Assembly (NCBI GenBank): GCA_016302725.1
Contig: JAEDNB010000028.1
Span: 1 to 15,320, forward strand
Origin: Lentisphaeria bacterium
Lineage (GTDB): Bacteria; Verrucomicrobiota; Lentisphaeria; Oligosphaerales; Oligosphaeraceae
Length of the DNA: 15,320 nt
Direction of reading: 5' to 3'
Below are positions 1 through 5,839 of this stretch, piece by piece. The position numbers and the translations under genes were made by a program. The number at the start of each line of letters is the position of its first letter. Position 1 is the stretch's first letter. The notes beneath the pieces were generated by a model, which worked only from the letters and a program-made list of their open reading frames with translations, had not been told where the DNA came from and did no database searches.

Positions 1-81
1 GGGGTTCCAGGGGTTCCAGGGGTTCCAGGGGTTCCAGGGGTTCCAGGGGTTCCAGGGGTTCCAGAGGTTCTAGGGGTTCTA
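1..81. repeat. 9-bp G-rich tandem repeat (minisatellite), cut by window edge
   Basis: Seven identical copies of GGGGTTCCA fill positions 1-63. Two decayed copies, GAGGTTCTA and GGGGTTCTA, follow at 64-81, after which the pattern stops. The array may extend beyond the left edge. Because the unit is a multiple of three, each frame reads a tripeptide repeat. Frame 1 gives Gly-Val-Pro units, then EVLGVLEAN and a stop at 91-93, so the end of a repeat protein cannot be excluded. No start or upstream coding sequence is visible. The spaced GGGG tracts also fit a G-quadruplex pattern. Confidence 0.95.
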
Positions 82-119
82 GAAGCGAATTAAGCAACAA
101 CATAATGCAAAATCCCAGT

Positions 120-143
120 CTGGGCCATGCTGGCATGGCCTAG
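120..143. repeat. Inverted repeat centred on GGCCATGCTGGCATGGCC
   Basis: Positions 123-130 pair with 133-140 without mismatch, and the pairing extends outward through one G-T wobble to 120/143. Only two bases separate the arms, so as DNA it is a near-palindrome suited to a dimeric protein. As RNA the loop would have to open by one or two pairs. CCCAG and CTGGG around position 119 offer a competing small stem. There is no downstream T run on either strand. Confidence 0.55.
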
Positions 144-308
144 ACATTCCGTGCCCTCCGTGTTTGAAAACCGTGCCCGGTTTGCCTATTCAATCTTCCA
201 CATTCAGGGGGGAACGGGGCGACTTTATGGGGAGTGGGGATTAAATTAGGCGTATTCTTGGACGATGGGCGCGAGGGTGTTACTTCTTGCTGGCCATCGT
301 GTTGAATC

Positions 309-332
309 TGTCGTTAATTGTCGTTAGTTGTC
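309..332. repeat. 10-bp direct repeats, TGTCGTTART
   Basis: TGTCGTTAAT (309-318) is followed at once by TGTCGTTAGT (319-328) and then by a third partial copy TGTC (329-332). The 10-bp period places the copies on the same face of the helix, as in direct-repeat operators. They lie a little over 100 bases before the lipoprotein start. The regulatory role is inference. Confidence 0.45.
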
Positions 333-444
333 CCAATATTTACATCCTGGCCTTGAAAACTTTTTTTGCCTTTGTGTCACAGGTGGCGCGGGTGCGTTGC
401 CGCAGAGGGGCTGGTTTTTGGGGTCAGGCGTGGAGATTTCCCCC

Positions 445-672
445 ATGTTTCGTTCCCTGATGTCGATTTTTGTGGGCGTTGCGTTGGTGTGCGTCCTTTC
501 TTCCTGTGGCAAACCTGAATCTGGCAAGGCACCGGTCACCGATGGGGTGAAGGAGACCCTGGACTATGGGGGCACGGTGGGTCGCACCTACAACCAGAGC
601 AAGGAGAAGCTCCAGAAAATCAACCAGGAGCAGAACCGCCAGTTGGAGGAGGCCCTGGAGGAGATGCCTTGA
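445..672 (+). CDS. Small lipoprotein of unknown function
   Basis: A 75-residue protein. Residues 1-20 form a signal peptide with a basic N-end, a hydrophobic core and the lipobox LSSC, so Cys21 should be lipidated and the protein membrane-anchored. Gly follows the Cys. The mature part is about 55 residues, polar, and ends in a Lys/Gln/Glu-rich stretch (roughly 48-74) that should form an amphipathic helix or short coiled coil. The ATG at 445 was chosen because GGAG lies 9 bases upstream and the signal peptide begins there. An upstream TTG at 328 would add 39 residues that spoil the signal. It resembles the small entericidin-like or Lpp-like lipoproteins only in general layout. Function is unknown. 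The next gene starts 108 bases downstream. Confidence 0.75.
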   Translation: MFRSLMSIFVGVALVCVLSSCGKPESGKAPVTDGVKETLDYGGTVGRTYNQSKEKLQKINQEQNRQLEEALEEMP

Positions 673-780
673 GGCGCCCTTGTGGGAGCCAGGCCTTTCT
701 TCCGTGTTTTCCCGCCTTTCCTTATCCCCTTTTTTGACCGTGTAGCCAACTTTCCTTCCCCCTAGGAGAAAAATCCCCCC

Positions 781-2046
781 ATGAAAACCACTGCCCTGCG
801 CCTGTATGGCGTGAACGACCTTCGCCTGGAAACCTTCGACCTGCCGGAATGCGGCGATGACGGCATCATCGCCGAGGTGGTCTGCGACTCCATCTGCATG
901 TCCTCCTTCAAGGCGGCGGAACAGGGCGCCGGACACAAGCGCGTGCCCAACGACTGCGCCACGAACCCCGTCATCGTGGGGCACGAGTTCTGCGGCGTAA
1001 TCCGGCAGGTGGGGCGCAAGTGGCAGGACAAGTTCCAGCCCGGGGAGCGTTTCGGCATCCAGCCGGCCCTGAACTATAAGGGAACCCTGGACGCCCCCGG
1101 GTATTCCTTCCCCACCATCGGCGGGGATTCCACCATGATTCGCATCCCCTCCTGCGTCATGGAAATGGACTGCCTCCTCAAATACACCGGCGACGCCTTT
1201 TTCATGGCCTCCCTCTCCGAGCCCATGAGCTGCCTGGTGGGCGCCTGCCATGCCCAATACCGCATGGAGACCCCGGGTTCATATCAGCACACCATGGGCG
1301 TGAAGAAGGGAGGCAAGTGCGCCTGCATCGCCTCCGCCGGCCCCATGGGGCTGGGATTGATTGACTATCTGGTCCACGGGCCCATGGCGCCCTCCCTGGT
1401 GGTGGTCACCGACATCGACCAGGCACGCCTGGACCGCGCCGCCTCCGTGCTTACCGTGGAGGATGCCGCCGCCCACGGGGTGAAACTGGTCTACCAAAAT
1501 ACCTCCTCCCCCACCGCCACGGAGGATTTGATGGCCCTCTCCCAAGGCACGGGCTTCGACGATGTCTTCGTGATGGCTCCCGTGGCCCCGCTGGTGGAGC
1601 AGGGGGACGCCATCCTGGCCAAGGGCGGTTGCATGAACTTCTTCGCCGGCCCCATGGACCCCAAGTTCTCCGCCAAGCTGAACTTCTACAATGTCCACTA
1701 CTCTGGCACCCACATCGTGGGCACCAGCGGAGGGAACACGGACGACATCCGGGAGGCCCTGAAGCTGATGGGCGAGGGTGTCCTCAACCCCGCCATCATG
1801 ATTACCCACGTGGGCGGACTCACCGCCGCCGGGGAAACCACCCTCAATCTCCCCAATATCAAGGGTGGGAAGAAATTGATCTACACCCACCAGGATTTCC
1901 CCCTCACCGCCATCGCGGACTTCGCCGAAAAGGGAAAGACCGACCCCGTCTTCGCCGAATTGGACGACGCCTGCAAACGCCATAACGGGCTCTGGAACCT
2001 GGAGGCGGAACGCATCGTCCTGGAGAAGATGCCCCGCCTTGCGTAA
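781..2046 (+). CDS. Zinc-dependent medium-chain dehydrogenase, L-sorbose-1-phosphate reductase (SorE)-like
   Basis: A 421-residue medium-chain dehydrogenase/reductase, probably acting on a polyol or sugar phosphate with NAD(H). Catalytic zinc ligands are visible as Cys39, the GHE motif at His68-Glu69, and Glu147 in SEP, the set used by sorbitol and threonine dehydrogenases. The four-cysteine structural zinc loop expected near residues 90-115 is absent. The Rossmann motif is GPMGLG at 187-192, and Asp211 at the end of the second strand favours NAD over NADP. Length and the long C-terminal part resemble the SorE group more than the usual 340-residue enzymes. AGGAG lies 12 bases before the ATG. 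No sorbose PTS or other sugar genes lie nearby, so the substrate is not shown by context. Family assignment is firm, substrate weak. Confidence 0.85.
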   Translation: MKTTALRLYGVNDLRLETFDLPECGDDGIIAEVVCDSICMSSFKAAEQGAGHKRVPNDCATNPVIVGHEFCGVIRQVGRKWQDKFQPGERFGIQPALNYKGTLDAPGYSFPTIGGDSTMIRIPSCVMEMDCLLKYTGDAFFMASLSEPMSCLVGACHAQYRMETPGSYQHTMGVKKGGKCACIASAGPMGLGLIDYLVHGPMAPSLVVVTDIDQARLDRAASVLTVEDAAAHGVKLVYQNTSSPTATEDLMALSQGTGFDDVFVMAPVAPLVEQGDAILAKGGCMNFFAGPMDPKFSAKLNFYNVHYSGTHIVGTSGGNTDDIREALKLMGEGVLNPAIMITHVGGLTAAGETTLNLPNIKGGKKLIYTHQDFPLTAIADFAEKGKTDPVFAELDDACKRHNGLWNLEAERIVLEKMPRLA

Positions 2047-2096
2047 CCAAAGGCCTGCCCAGGGGGGGGGGTGGAGTCCTGGCTTCACCCTCCCTT

Positions 2097-2120
2097 CCTC
2101 CCCCGTCTTCGGGGGGGAGG
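2097..2120. terminator. GC-rich hairpin between convergent genes, possible bidirectional terminator
   Basis: CCTCCCCC (2097-2104) pairs with GGGGGAGG (2113-2120) across a short loop, exactly between the dehydrogenase stop and the coaX stop at 2121. A second inverted repeat encloses it: CCAAAGG at 2047-2053 and CCTTTGG at 2128-2134. Neither strand has a T run after the stem, so intrinsic termination is uncertain. Confidence 0.4.
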
Positions 2121-2864
2121 CTACTGCCCTTTGGCCAGGGAAATGCCGTATAGGGTGAGAGGAAGGGGGGCCAGTTCCACCTGGAGTTCCCGGGGGAGAT
2201 TCTCCACGAAGAAGGGGGCGTCCCCCCCGGTGAACCAGACCCGGCACCCCGCCATGGAGTCCAGTTGCCGGGTGGCCCGGACAATCTTCTCCGCCGCCCC
2301 CAGGATGCCCAGGTCCACCCCATTGCGGATGCCGGATTCCGGGCTTGTCCCCAGGGGATTGAACTCATGGGCGGCGGTGACGGCGAATTCAGGGAGTTGG
2401 GCGGTATTGCGCCCCAGGGACGCCAGGGCGGTCTCCCGTCCAGGCATGATCACCCCGCCCAGGAATTTCCCTGTGGCGGAGACGCAGACGGAGTTGAGGG
2501 CTGTGCCGCAGTCCACCACCATGACGGGCTGGCCGGGGCAGAGGTGGTGTGCGGCGGCCACATTGGCCAGCCGGTCCGCCCCCAGGCGCCCTTCCGCGTA
2601 GAGGGAACAGTCCACCTGGGGGAAATCCCGGGGGGAGAGCCAGTGGAAATGTCCCGGGAAGCGGGCGTCCAGTTCCCGGGCGATGGCGGGGACGACGCAG
2701 GCGGCGCAGGCGTTCCAGGGGGTTGTCTCCTGGGGGGGCGTCCACTGGCGGAGGAAGTCCCCCGTGGGGAAGAAATCCGTTTGGAAGCCGGGGGTTCCGG
2801 GGAGTCCCGAGGCGACAGCCACGCGGGTGTTTCCGATATTGAAGAGGAGTCTGCGGGGAGGCAT
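2121..2864 (-). CDS. coaX: Type III pantothenate kinase
   Basis: A 247-residue kinase that phosphorylates pantothenate in the first step of coenzyme A synthesis. The ASKHA fold signatures are visible: NIGNTR at residues 9-14, GADR with the catalytic-base Asp97, VVDCGTA at 116-122, GGVIMPG further on, and FTGGDA near the C-terminus. The usual first motif is DxGNT; here the Asp is replaced by Asn9, which is odd because that Asp helps position the phosphate and metal. The start at 2864 was preferred to one 22 codons upstream because family members begin directly before this motif and the extension would overlap the preceding gene. It follows the YhcH-like gene by 8 bases, so translation is probably coupled; no Shine-Dalgarno sequence is seen. 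Confidence 0.9.
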   Translation of the reverse strand: MPPRRLLFNIGNTRVAVASGLPGTPGFQTDFFPTGDFLRQWTPPQETTPWNACAACVVPAIARELDARFPGHFHWLSPRDFPQVDCSLYAEGRLGADRLANVAAAHHLCPGQPVMVVDCGTALNSVCVSATGKFLGGVIMPGRETALASLGRNTAQLPEFAVTAAHEFNPLGTSPESGIRNGVDLGILGAAEKIVRATRQLDSMAGCRVWFTGGDAPFFVENLPRELQVELAPLPLTLYGISLAKGQ

Positions 2865-2872
2865 AGTGGGGG

Positions 2873-3325
2873 TTATTCCGCCAGGACCTTGATGATAATC
2901 TTGGGCATGGGGCGTCCGTCTCCGATGCAAGGGGCATGGGCGTCCTGGGGGAAGAAGATGGTGAATTCCCCGGGGAGGATGGTGGGCCGGCTGGTGTGTG
3001 TGGCGGGTCCCAGGGCGGCGTCGGTTTCGGGGTTGTAGGTCAGGGAGGCGGGGGCTTTGGCCAGGGGGAGCCAGCCCATCTCCTCCGGTTCCGCCAGGGG
3101 GATTTGGACATCGATGTATTTTCTGTGGTATTCCAGGGGGGTGGCCTCCGGGGTGCGGCTTGTCGGGGCCTGCACATTGGCGAAGATTTCCCCGTGGGGA
3201 AGGATGTCCACTCGTCCCTGGGGCAGGCTACGCAAGTCCGTGGTGCGGAGGAATTCCGCCACCTTGGCGAAGCGGGGGTGCAGGGGGAGGTAGAGGGAGA
3301 AGTTTTCCAGGGTGTCGTGAATCAT
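2873..3325 (-). CDS. YhcH/YjgK/YiaL family (NanQ/TabA-like) cupin protein
   Basis: A 150-residue single-domain protein of the YhcH/YjgK/YiaL family, a double-stranded beta-helix fold. Characterised relatives include NanQ (sialic acid anomerase) and TabA (biofilm-related). The opening MIHDTLENF, the LEYHRKYIDVQ block and FFPQDAHAPC are hallmark features. Glu65, His67 and His130 are the likely metal ligands, and the Lys-rich end KIIIKV is typical. Length matches the family. It is the first gene of a two-gene - strand unit with coaX, separated by 8 bases. No sugar catabolic genes surround it, so the substrate cannot be read from context. There is no clear ribosome binding site before the ATG. 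Confidence 0.88.
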   Translation of the reverse strand: MIHDTLENFSLYLPLHPRFAKVAEFLRTTDLRSLPQGRVDILPHGEIFANVQAPTSRTPEATPLEYHRKYIDVQIPLAEPEEMGWLPLAKAPASLTYNPETDAALGPATHTSRPTILPGEFTIFFPQDAHAPCIGDGRPMPKIIIKVLAE

Positions 3326-3362
3326 TGTCTTGAAGCCCGTGGGGGGGGCGTGGGCGGGACAG

Positions 3363-3402
3363 AAAAAATCCGGCGGCCGGGGGGGAGCCCGCCAGCCGCC
3401 GG
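3363..3402 (-). terminator. Rho-independent terminator
   Basis: On the - strand CCGGCGGC pairs perfectly with GCCGCCGG (arms 3395-3402 and 3370-3377), and the loop can pair further through GG/CC and GGG/CCC. A and then six T follow directly at 3369-3363. It lies about 60 bases after the stop of the gene at 3466-4284 and before the YhcH-like gene, so it ends the former's transcript. Confidence 0.88.
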
Positions 3403-3465
3403 AATGGGGAAGGGAGGTGTATGTGGGGGGGGGAGCAGGGCTCCCTTTCCCCCGGGCGGAAAGGA

Positions 3466-4284
3466 CTACCTGCCGCCGTTGGCCTCCTTCATCTTGGCCT
3501 CGTAATCAGCCTTGGTGGCCAGCACGAAACGGCGGGCGAAGGCCTTCTTGTCGTTGGAGGGGATGGTGTCGTCGTAGACGGCGTCGCTCTTGGTCATGAC
3601 CACAGCCAGCACTTCGGCCATGCTCTTGCCGCCATCCTTGAAGGAGTAGCGGAGCTCGTCGTTGGAGGCGGAGTTCAGGAAGCCAATCTTGTAGCCCTTC
3701 AGCAGAGCCAGGGCGGCGGGCAGCTTGCCTTCCTGGGGGAAGGTGTGGATGTTCACGATGACATCGGGCTTCATCTTTTTGATTTCATCCACAATCTTCT
3801 TGAAATCGGCTCCGGACATCATGCCGAAGGCCATGGGGGGCATCATCATGGCAGTCTGGTCGCCGTTGTTGGCAGGCTTCTTGATCTTGAACTTCTTGTA
3901 GACGGGAACCACCTCGGCGCCCTTGAAGGCATCCTTGATGCCGTCCATCCAGGGGCTTTCCCGGGGCTTGGACAGGGGGTCGCCCCACTCGTCCAGGAAG
4001 AGGCTGGAGTCGCAAATCACGGCCACCTTCTTGGGGTTGGTGTCCTTCTTCAGCTGGTCGCCCAGGAAGCGGGCCTGGAGATACATATAGCGGGCTTCCC
4101 GCTCCCGGCTCTGGCTGCCTGCGCGGAAGAAGCCGGTCAGGTTCATGGCGGCGCCCGCTACGGCGACGATGGCACCCACGATGGCCAGAATCTGGCCCCA
4201 GGCAATGCCAGCCTTCTGTTTGTTCATGCCGACCATGGCGGCGATGAAGCCGACGATCATTACAGCGATCCACTTAAGGTCCAT
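3466..4284 (-). CDS. Two-TM membrane-anchored protein of unknown function
   Basis: A 272-residue protein not recognised from any named family. Residues 4-20 and 27-48 are strongly hydrophobic and should form two membrane helices with a short polar turn. The rest (about 60-272) is soluble with alternating beta and alpha segments: KKVAVICDSS, GAEVVPVYKK, KPDVIVNIHT, GYKIGFLNS. This resembles a periplasmic-binding-protein-like or Rossmann-type sandwich, but no catalytic motif stands out. A Met/Pro-rich stretch (MMMPPMAFGMM) lies near 144-154. It is rich in Lys coded by AAG and less GC-skewed than its neighbours. AAGGA sits 8 bases before the ATG, and a strong terminator follows, so it appears to be a single, well-expressed gene. 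Function is unknown. Confidence 0.82.
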   Translation of the reverse strand: MDLKWIAVMIVGFIAAMVGMNKQKAGIAWGQILAIVGAIVAVAGAAMNLTGFFRAGSQSREREARYMYLQARFLGDQLKKDTNPKKVAVICDSSLFLDEWGDPLSKPRESPWMDGIKDAFKGAEVVPVYKKFKIKKPANNGDQTAMMMPPMAFGMMSGADFKKIVDEIKKMKPDVIVNIHTFPQEGKLPAALALLKGYKIGFLNSASNDELRYSFKDGGKSMAEVLAVVMTKSDAVYDDTIPSNDKKAFARRFVLATKADYEAKMKEANGGR

Positions 4285-4292
4285 TTCTAGAT

Positions 4293-4297
4293 TCCTT
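4293..4297 (-). promoter_or_regulatory. Shine-Dalgarno AAGGA for the two-TM gene
   Basis: AAGGA on the - strand, 8 bases before the ATG at 4284. It is one of the best ribosome sites in a window where many starts lack one, which fixes this start codon. Confidence 0.75.
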
Positions 4298-4323
4298 CAG
4301 GTTTCAGGTTGGTTGGAGGGACG

Positions 4324-4354
4324 CGCCCCGGCAAAGGACGGACATGCCGGGGCG
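4324..4354 (-). other. Perfect 10-bp GC hairpin in a leader region
   Basis: CGCCCCGGCA (4324-4333) and TGCCGGGGCG (4345-4354) are exact reverse complements around an 11-base loop. It lies about 40 bases before the start codon at 4284. No T run follows on either strand, so it is not an ordinary terminator. It could stabilise the mRNA 5' end or take part in regulation; this is inference. Confidence 0.55.
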
Positions 4355-4643
4355 GGGGGAGGAATTCCCGATGAAAAAAACAGTGCGCCGCCGCCGGAGA
4401 CCCGCCCCGGCGATTTCCCGGGGGCGGCCGGCGAGGGGGGGAAAGCCCCGCCTGCGGGCGGCCTCCAAGGGCAAGCATGGGCGTAAGATAACTCCCGACT
4501 GTGAGTTTATCCAATGCCTGACAGAAATTTATCTTCCTGGCAGTGAAGGCCATTGGCAGGAGTGTCCTGTCTTGTCCAGAGTTGTCGGGATATGCCTGGA
4601 AGCCGTGGGGGCAGTTGGTCTTGTGGGGTGGGGTGTTGTTCCT

Positions 4644-5621
4644 TCACTCTCCCAGGAGGGCGGCCAGGATGAAATTGATGCCGAGCCTGGAGTAGAAGAG
4701 ATGTGTGAAGTCGCTGATTTGGCGGGAGTCGTGGTATCGGAAGAGCCTCCACTGGCCGGTGGGTTCCCGGAGCCAGGCGGGCCTGGCGTTTTGCTGGCAA
4801 TAGATTTGGTCCAGGGTGCCGTCCTCCCGCCGTGCGGCGAAGGCGGGTCCCAGGACGGCTGCCTGGGGGAGGATTTCCCCTAGGGTATCCCCCCCTTCCA
4901 GGGTTCGCAGTTGGATGTCGGTTGTCCAGGCCCCCAGGGAGTTCCTGCCCCATCCCATGGCGAGGATGGGGGTGGCGATGACGGCCAGGCGCCCCTCCAG
5001 GCGGATTCCCATGACGGAATAGGTCCCTCCGGGCCACTTTTCCTCCGCAATGTAGCGTTGGACCGTGGGGGGGAGGAGGGAGGTGTCGGGGAGTCCCTGG
5101 TAGAAGGGGCGGAAGAGGGGGTCTTCCCGGGGAATGGGCTGGAAGGAGGCCCGGGGAAGCACCCTCTCCATGAATTTCTGGACGGCGGGGGCGACCTGCC
5201 ATTCCCCATAGCTGTGGTGCTGGGCGGCATTCCCGGCGGCCTTTCGCAGGAACTCCGCGGCGATGCCGGCGTCCAACCAAAGGAACCCGCCTCCTTCCAG
5301 GAATCCCTGCAAGGCCTTCACCTCCCCTTCCGGAAGCCGTTCCCAGTCCTCCCGGTCGTCCCAGTTCACGTAGAGCAGGGGGCATTGGAAAAGCCTGGGG
5401 TCCTGGAGCGACTCCACCAGCAAGGGTGAAGGCTCCAGGGGCGCCCCGGTGGTGGTGGCGACACTCTCCAGAAGGCTGGAGAGGGCATGGGGATACCCCC
5501 GCTCCCCCCCTTCCCCCGGAGCCACCAGCTGGGCCACCCGGAGGGGCGTGGCCCCCAGCCAAAGACGCCCGGGACAGAAGAGCGCCAGGAGACAGAGTAG
5601 AATTTTAAAGGTAACATTCAT
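4644..5621 (-). CDS. Secreted DUF4159 domain protein
   Basis: A 325-residue protein. Residues 1-24 form a signal peptide (hydrophobic core KILLCLLALFC, small residues before the probable cleavage). The remainder matches the DUF4159 pattern: a strand with CPLLYVNW, a segment with LQGFLEGGGFLWLDA where a glycine turn leads into a strand, a mid-region PIPREDPLFRPFY, and the end LFYSRLGINFILAALLGE. The fold is thought to resemble class I glutamine amidotransferase-like or ThuA-like sandwiches, usually in an extracytoplasmic setting. DUF4159 genes are often near MoxR ATPases and VWA-domain proteins in related bacteria, but none is present here. No Shine-Dalgarno sequence precedes the ATG; a TATAAC box lies about 25 bases upstream. 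Molecular function is unknown. Confidence 0.8.
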   Translation of the reverse strand: MNVTFKILLCLLALFCPGRLWLGATPLRVAQLVAPGEGGERGYPHALSSLLESVATTTGAPLEPSPLLVESLQDPRLFQCPLLYVNWDDREDWERLPEGEVKALQGFLEGGGFLWLDAGIAAEFLRKAAGNAAQHHSYGEWQVAPAVQKFMERVLPRASFQPIPREDPLFRPFYQGLPDTSLLPPTVQRYIAEEKWPGGTYSVMGIRLEGRLAVIATPILAMGWGRNSLGAWTTDIQLRTLEGGDTLGEILPQAAVLGPAFAARREDGTLDQIYCQQNARPAWLREPTGQWRLFRYHDSRQISDFTHLFYSRLGINFILAALLGE

Positions 5622-5624
5622 GAA

Positions 5625-5652
5625 TGGAAAATAGGGAGAGTCGGGTTATATT
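5625..5652 (+). promoter_or_regulatory. Candidate promoter for the cysteine-rich gene; overlapping - strand -10 box
   Basis: On the + strand TGGAAA (5625-5630) and TATATT (5647-5652) are 16 bases apart, four and five matches to the sigma-70 boxes. The start would fall near 5659 and give a leader of about 180 nt. On the - strand TATAAC (5650-5645) matches the -10 box at five positions and would serve the DUF4159 gene, but its -35 is poor. The two elements overlap. Confidence 0.35.
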
Positions 5653-5672
5653 GGGCGCTCCGTGCCTGGAGT

Positions 5673-5709
5673 CCCTCCCGAAAGCCGGGGAGGGCTTTGG
5701 CGGAAAGCC
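5673..5709 (+). other. Overlapping alternative hairpins in the 5840 leader
   Basis: Three stems compete here. CCCTCCC (5673-5679) can pair with GGGAGGG (5688-5694). AAAGCC (5681-5686) can pair with GGCTTT (5693-5698). The same GGCTTT can pair instead with a second AAAGCC at 5704-5709. A further stem CCGAGG/CCTCGG lies at 5743-5759, extendable by CCCCC with GGGGG. It matches no riboswitch class I recognise. Confidence 0.4.
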
Positions 5710-5839
5710 AGTCTTCCTACGGGTCGTCCGCTTCCCCCTTTGCCGAGGGTAAACCTCGGGGGGGCGCAACGGGACCGTCGCGGGGAGCTCTGGTGCAGGG
5801 GGCGATGACAACTCAATGAAACCACTTTTTTAAGGTAGC

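Larger units (their letters stand above)
94..444. other. Intergenic region with inverted and direct repeats, no gene
   Basis: About 350 bases without a credible gene and visibly less GC-rich than the coding parts. It holds an inverted repeat at 120-143 (inner arms GGCCATGC and GCATGGCC), a small AAACCG/CGGTTT hairpin at 168-183, and direct repeats at 309-332. None of the hairpins is followed by a T run, so a classical terminator is not shown. A run of seven T at 361-367 has no GC stem directly before it. No convincing -35/-10 pair was found. The region presumably carries the promoter of the lipoprotein gene at 445. Confidence 0.6.
4285..4643 (-). other. Gene-free region; leader of the two-TM gene
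   Basis: About 360 bases without a credible gene. On the - strand it should contain the promoter and leader of the gene starting at 4284. The best promoter-like pair is weak: TTGGAT (4509-4514) and TATCTT (4485-4490) with 18 bases between, which would give a leader near 200 nt. The leader includes a perfect long hairpin at 4324-4354. The part near 4490-4560 is less GC-rich than the rest. No terminator for the DUF4159 gene was found here. Confidence 0.4.

Noticed and set aside
1..81. CRISPR array
   Set aside because: The 9-bp units are contiguous with no spacers and far shorter than CRISPR repeats; it is a simple tandem repeat.
328..444. TTG start adding 39 residues to the lipoprotein
   Set aside because: It would bury the signal peptide and lipobox; the ATG at 445 has a Shine-Dalgarno sequence and starts the signal peptide.
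424..1257. Long - strand open frame (277 aa) opposite the lipoprotein and dehydrogenase
   Set aside because: It is a His/Gly/Val-rich antisense shadow of the clearly coding + strand in GC-rich DNA.
4344..4883. + strand open frame of 179 aa
   Set aside because: It runs from a leader region into the antisense of the DUF4159 gene and has no coding signature of its own.
5690..5810. Cobalamin riboswitch on the - strand (pieces such as GGTCCCG and GGAAGACTGGC)
   Set aside because: The GGTGnAAnnCC block and proper B12-box order are missing, and the downstream gene has no B12 link.
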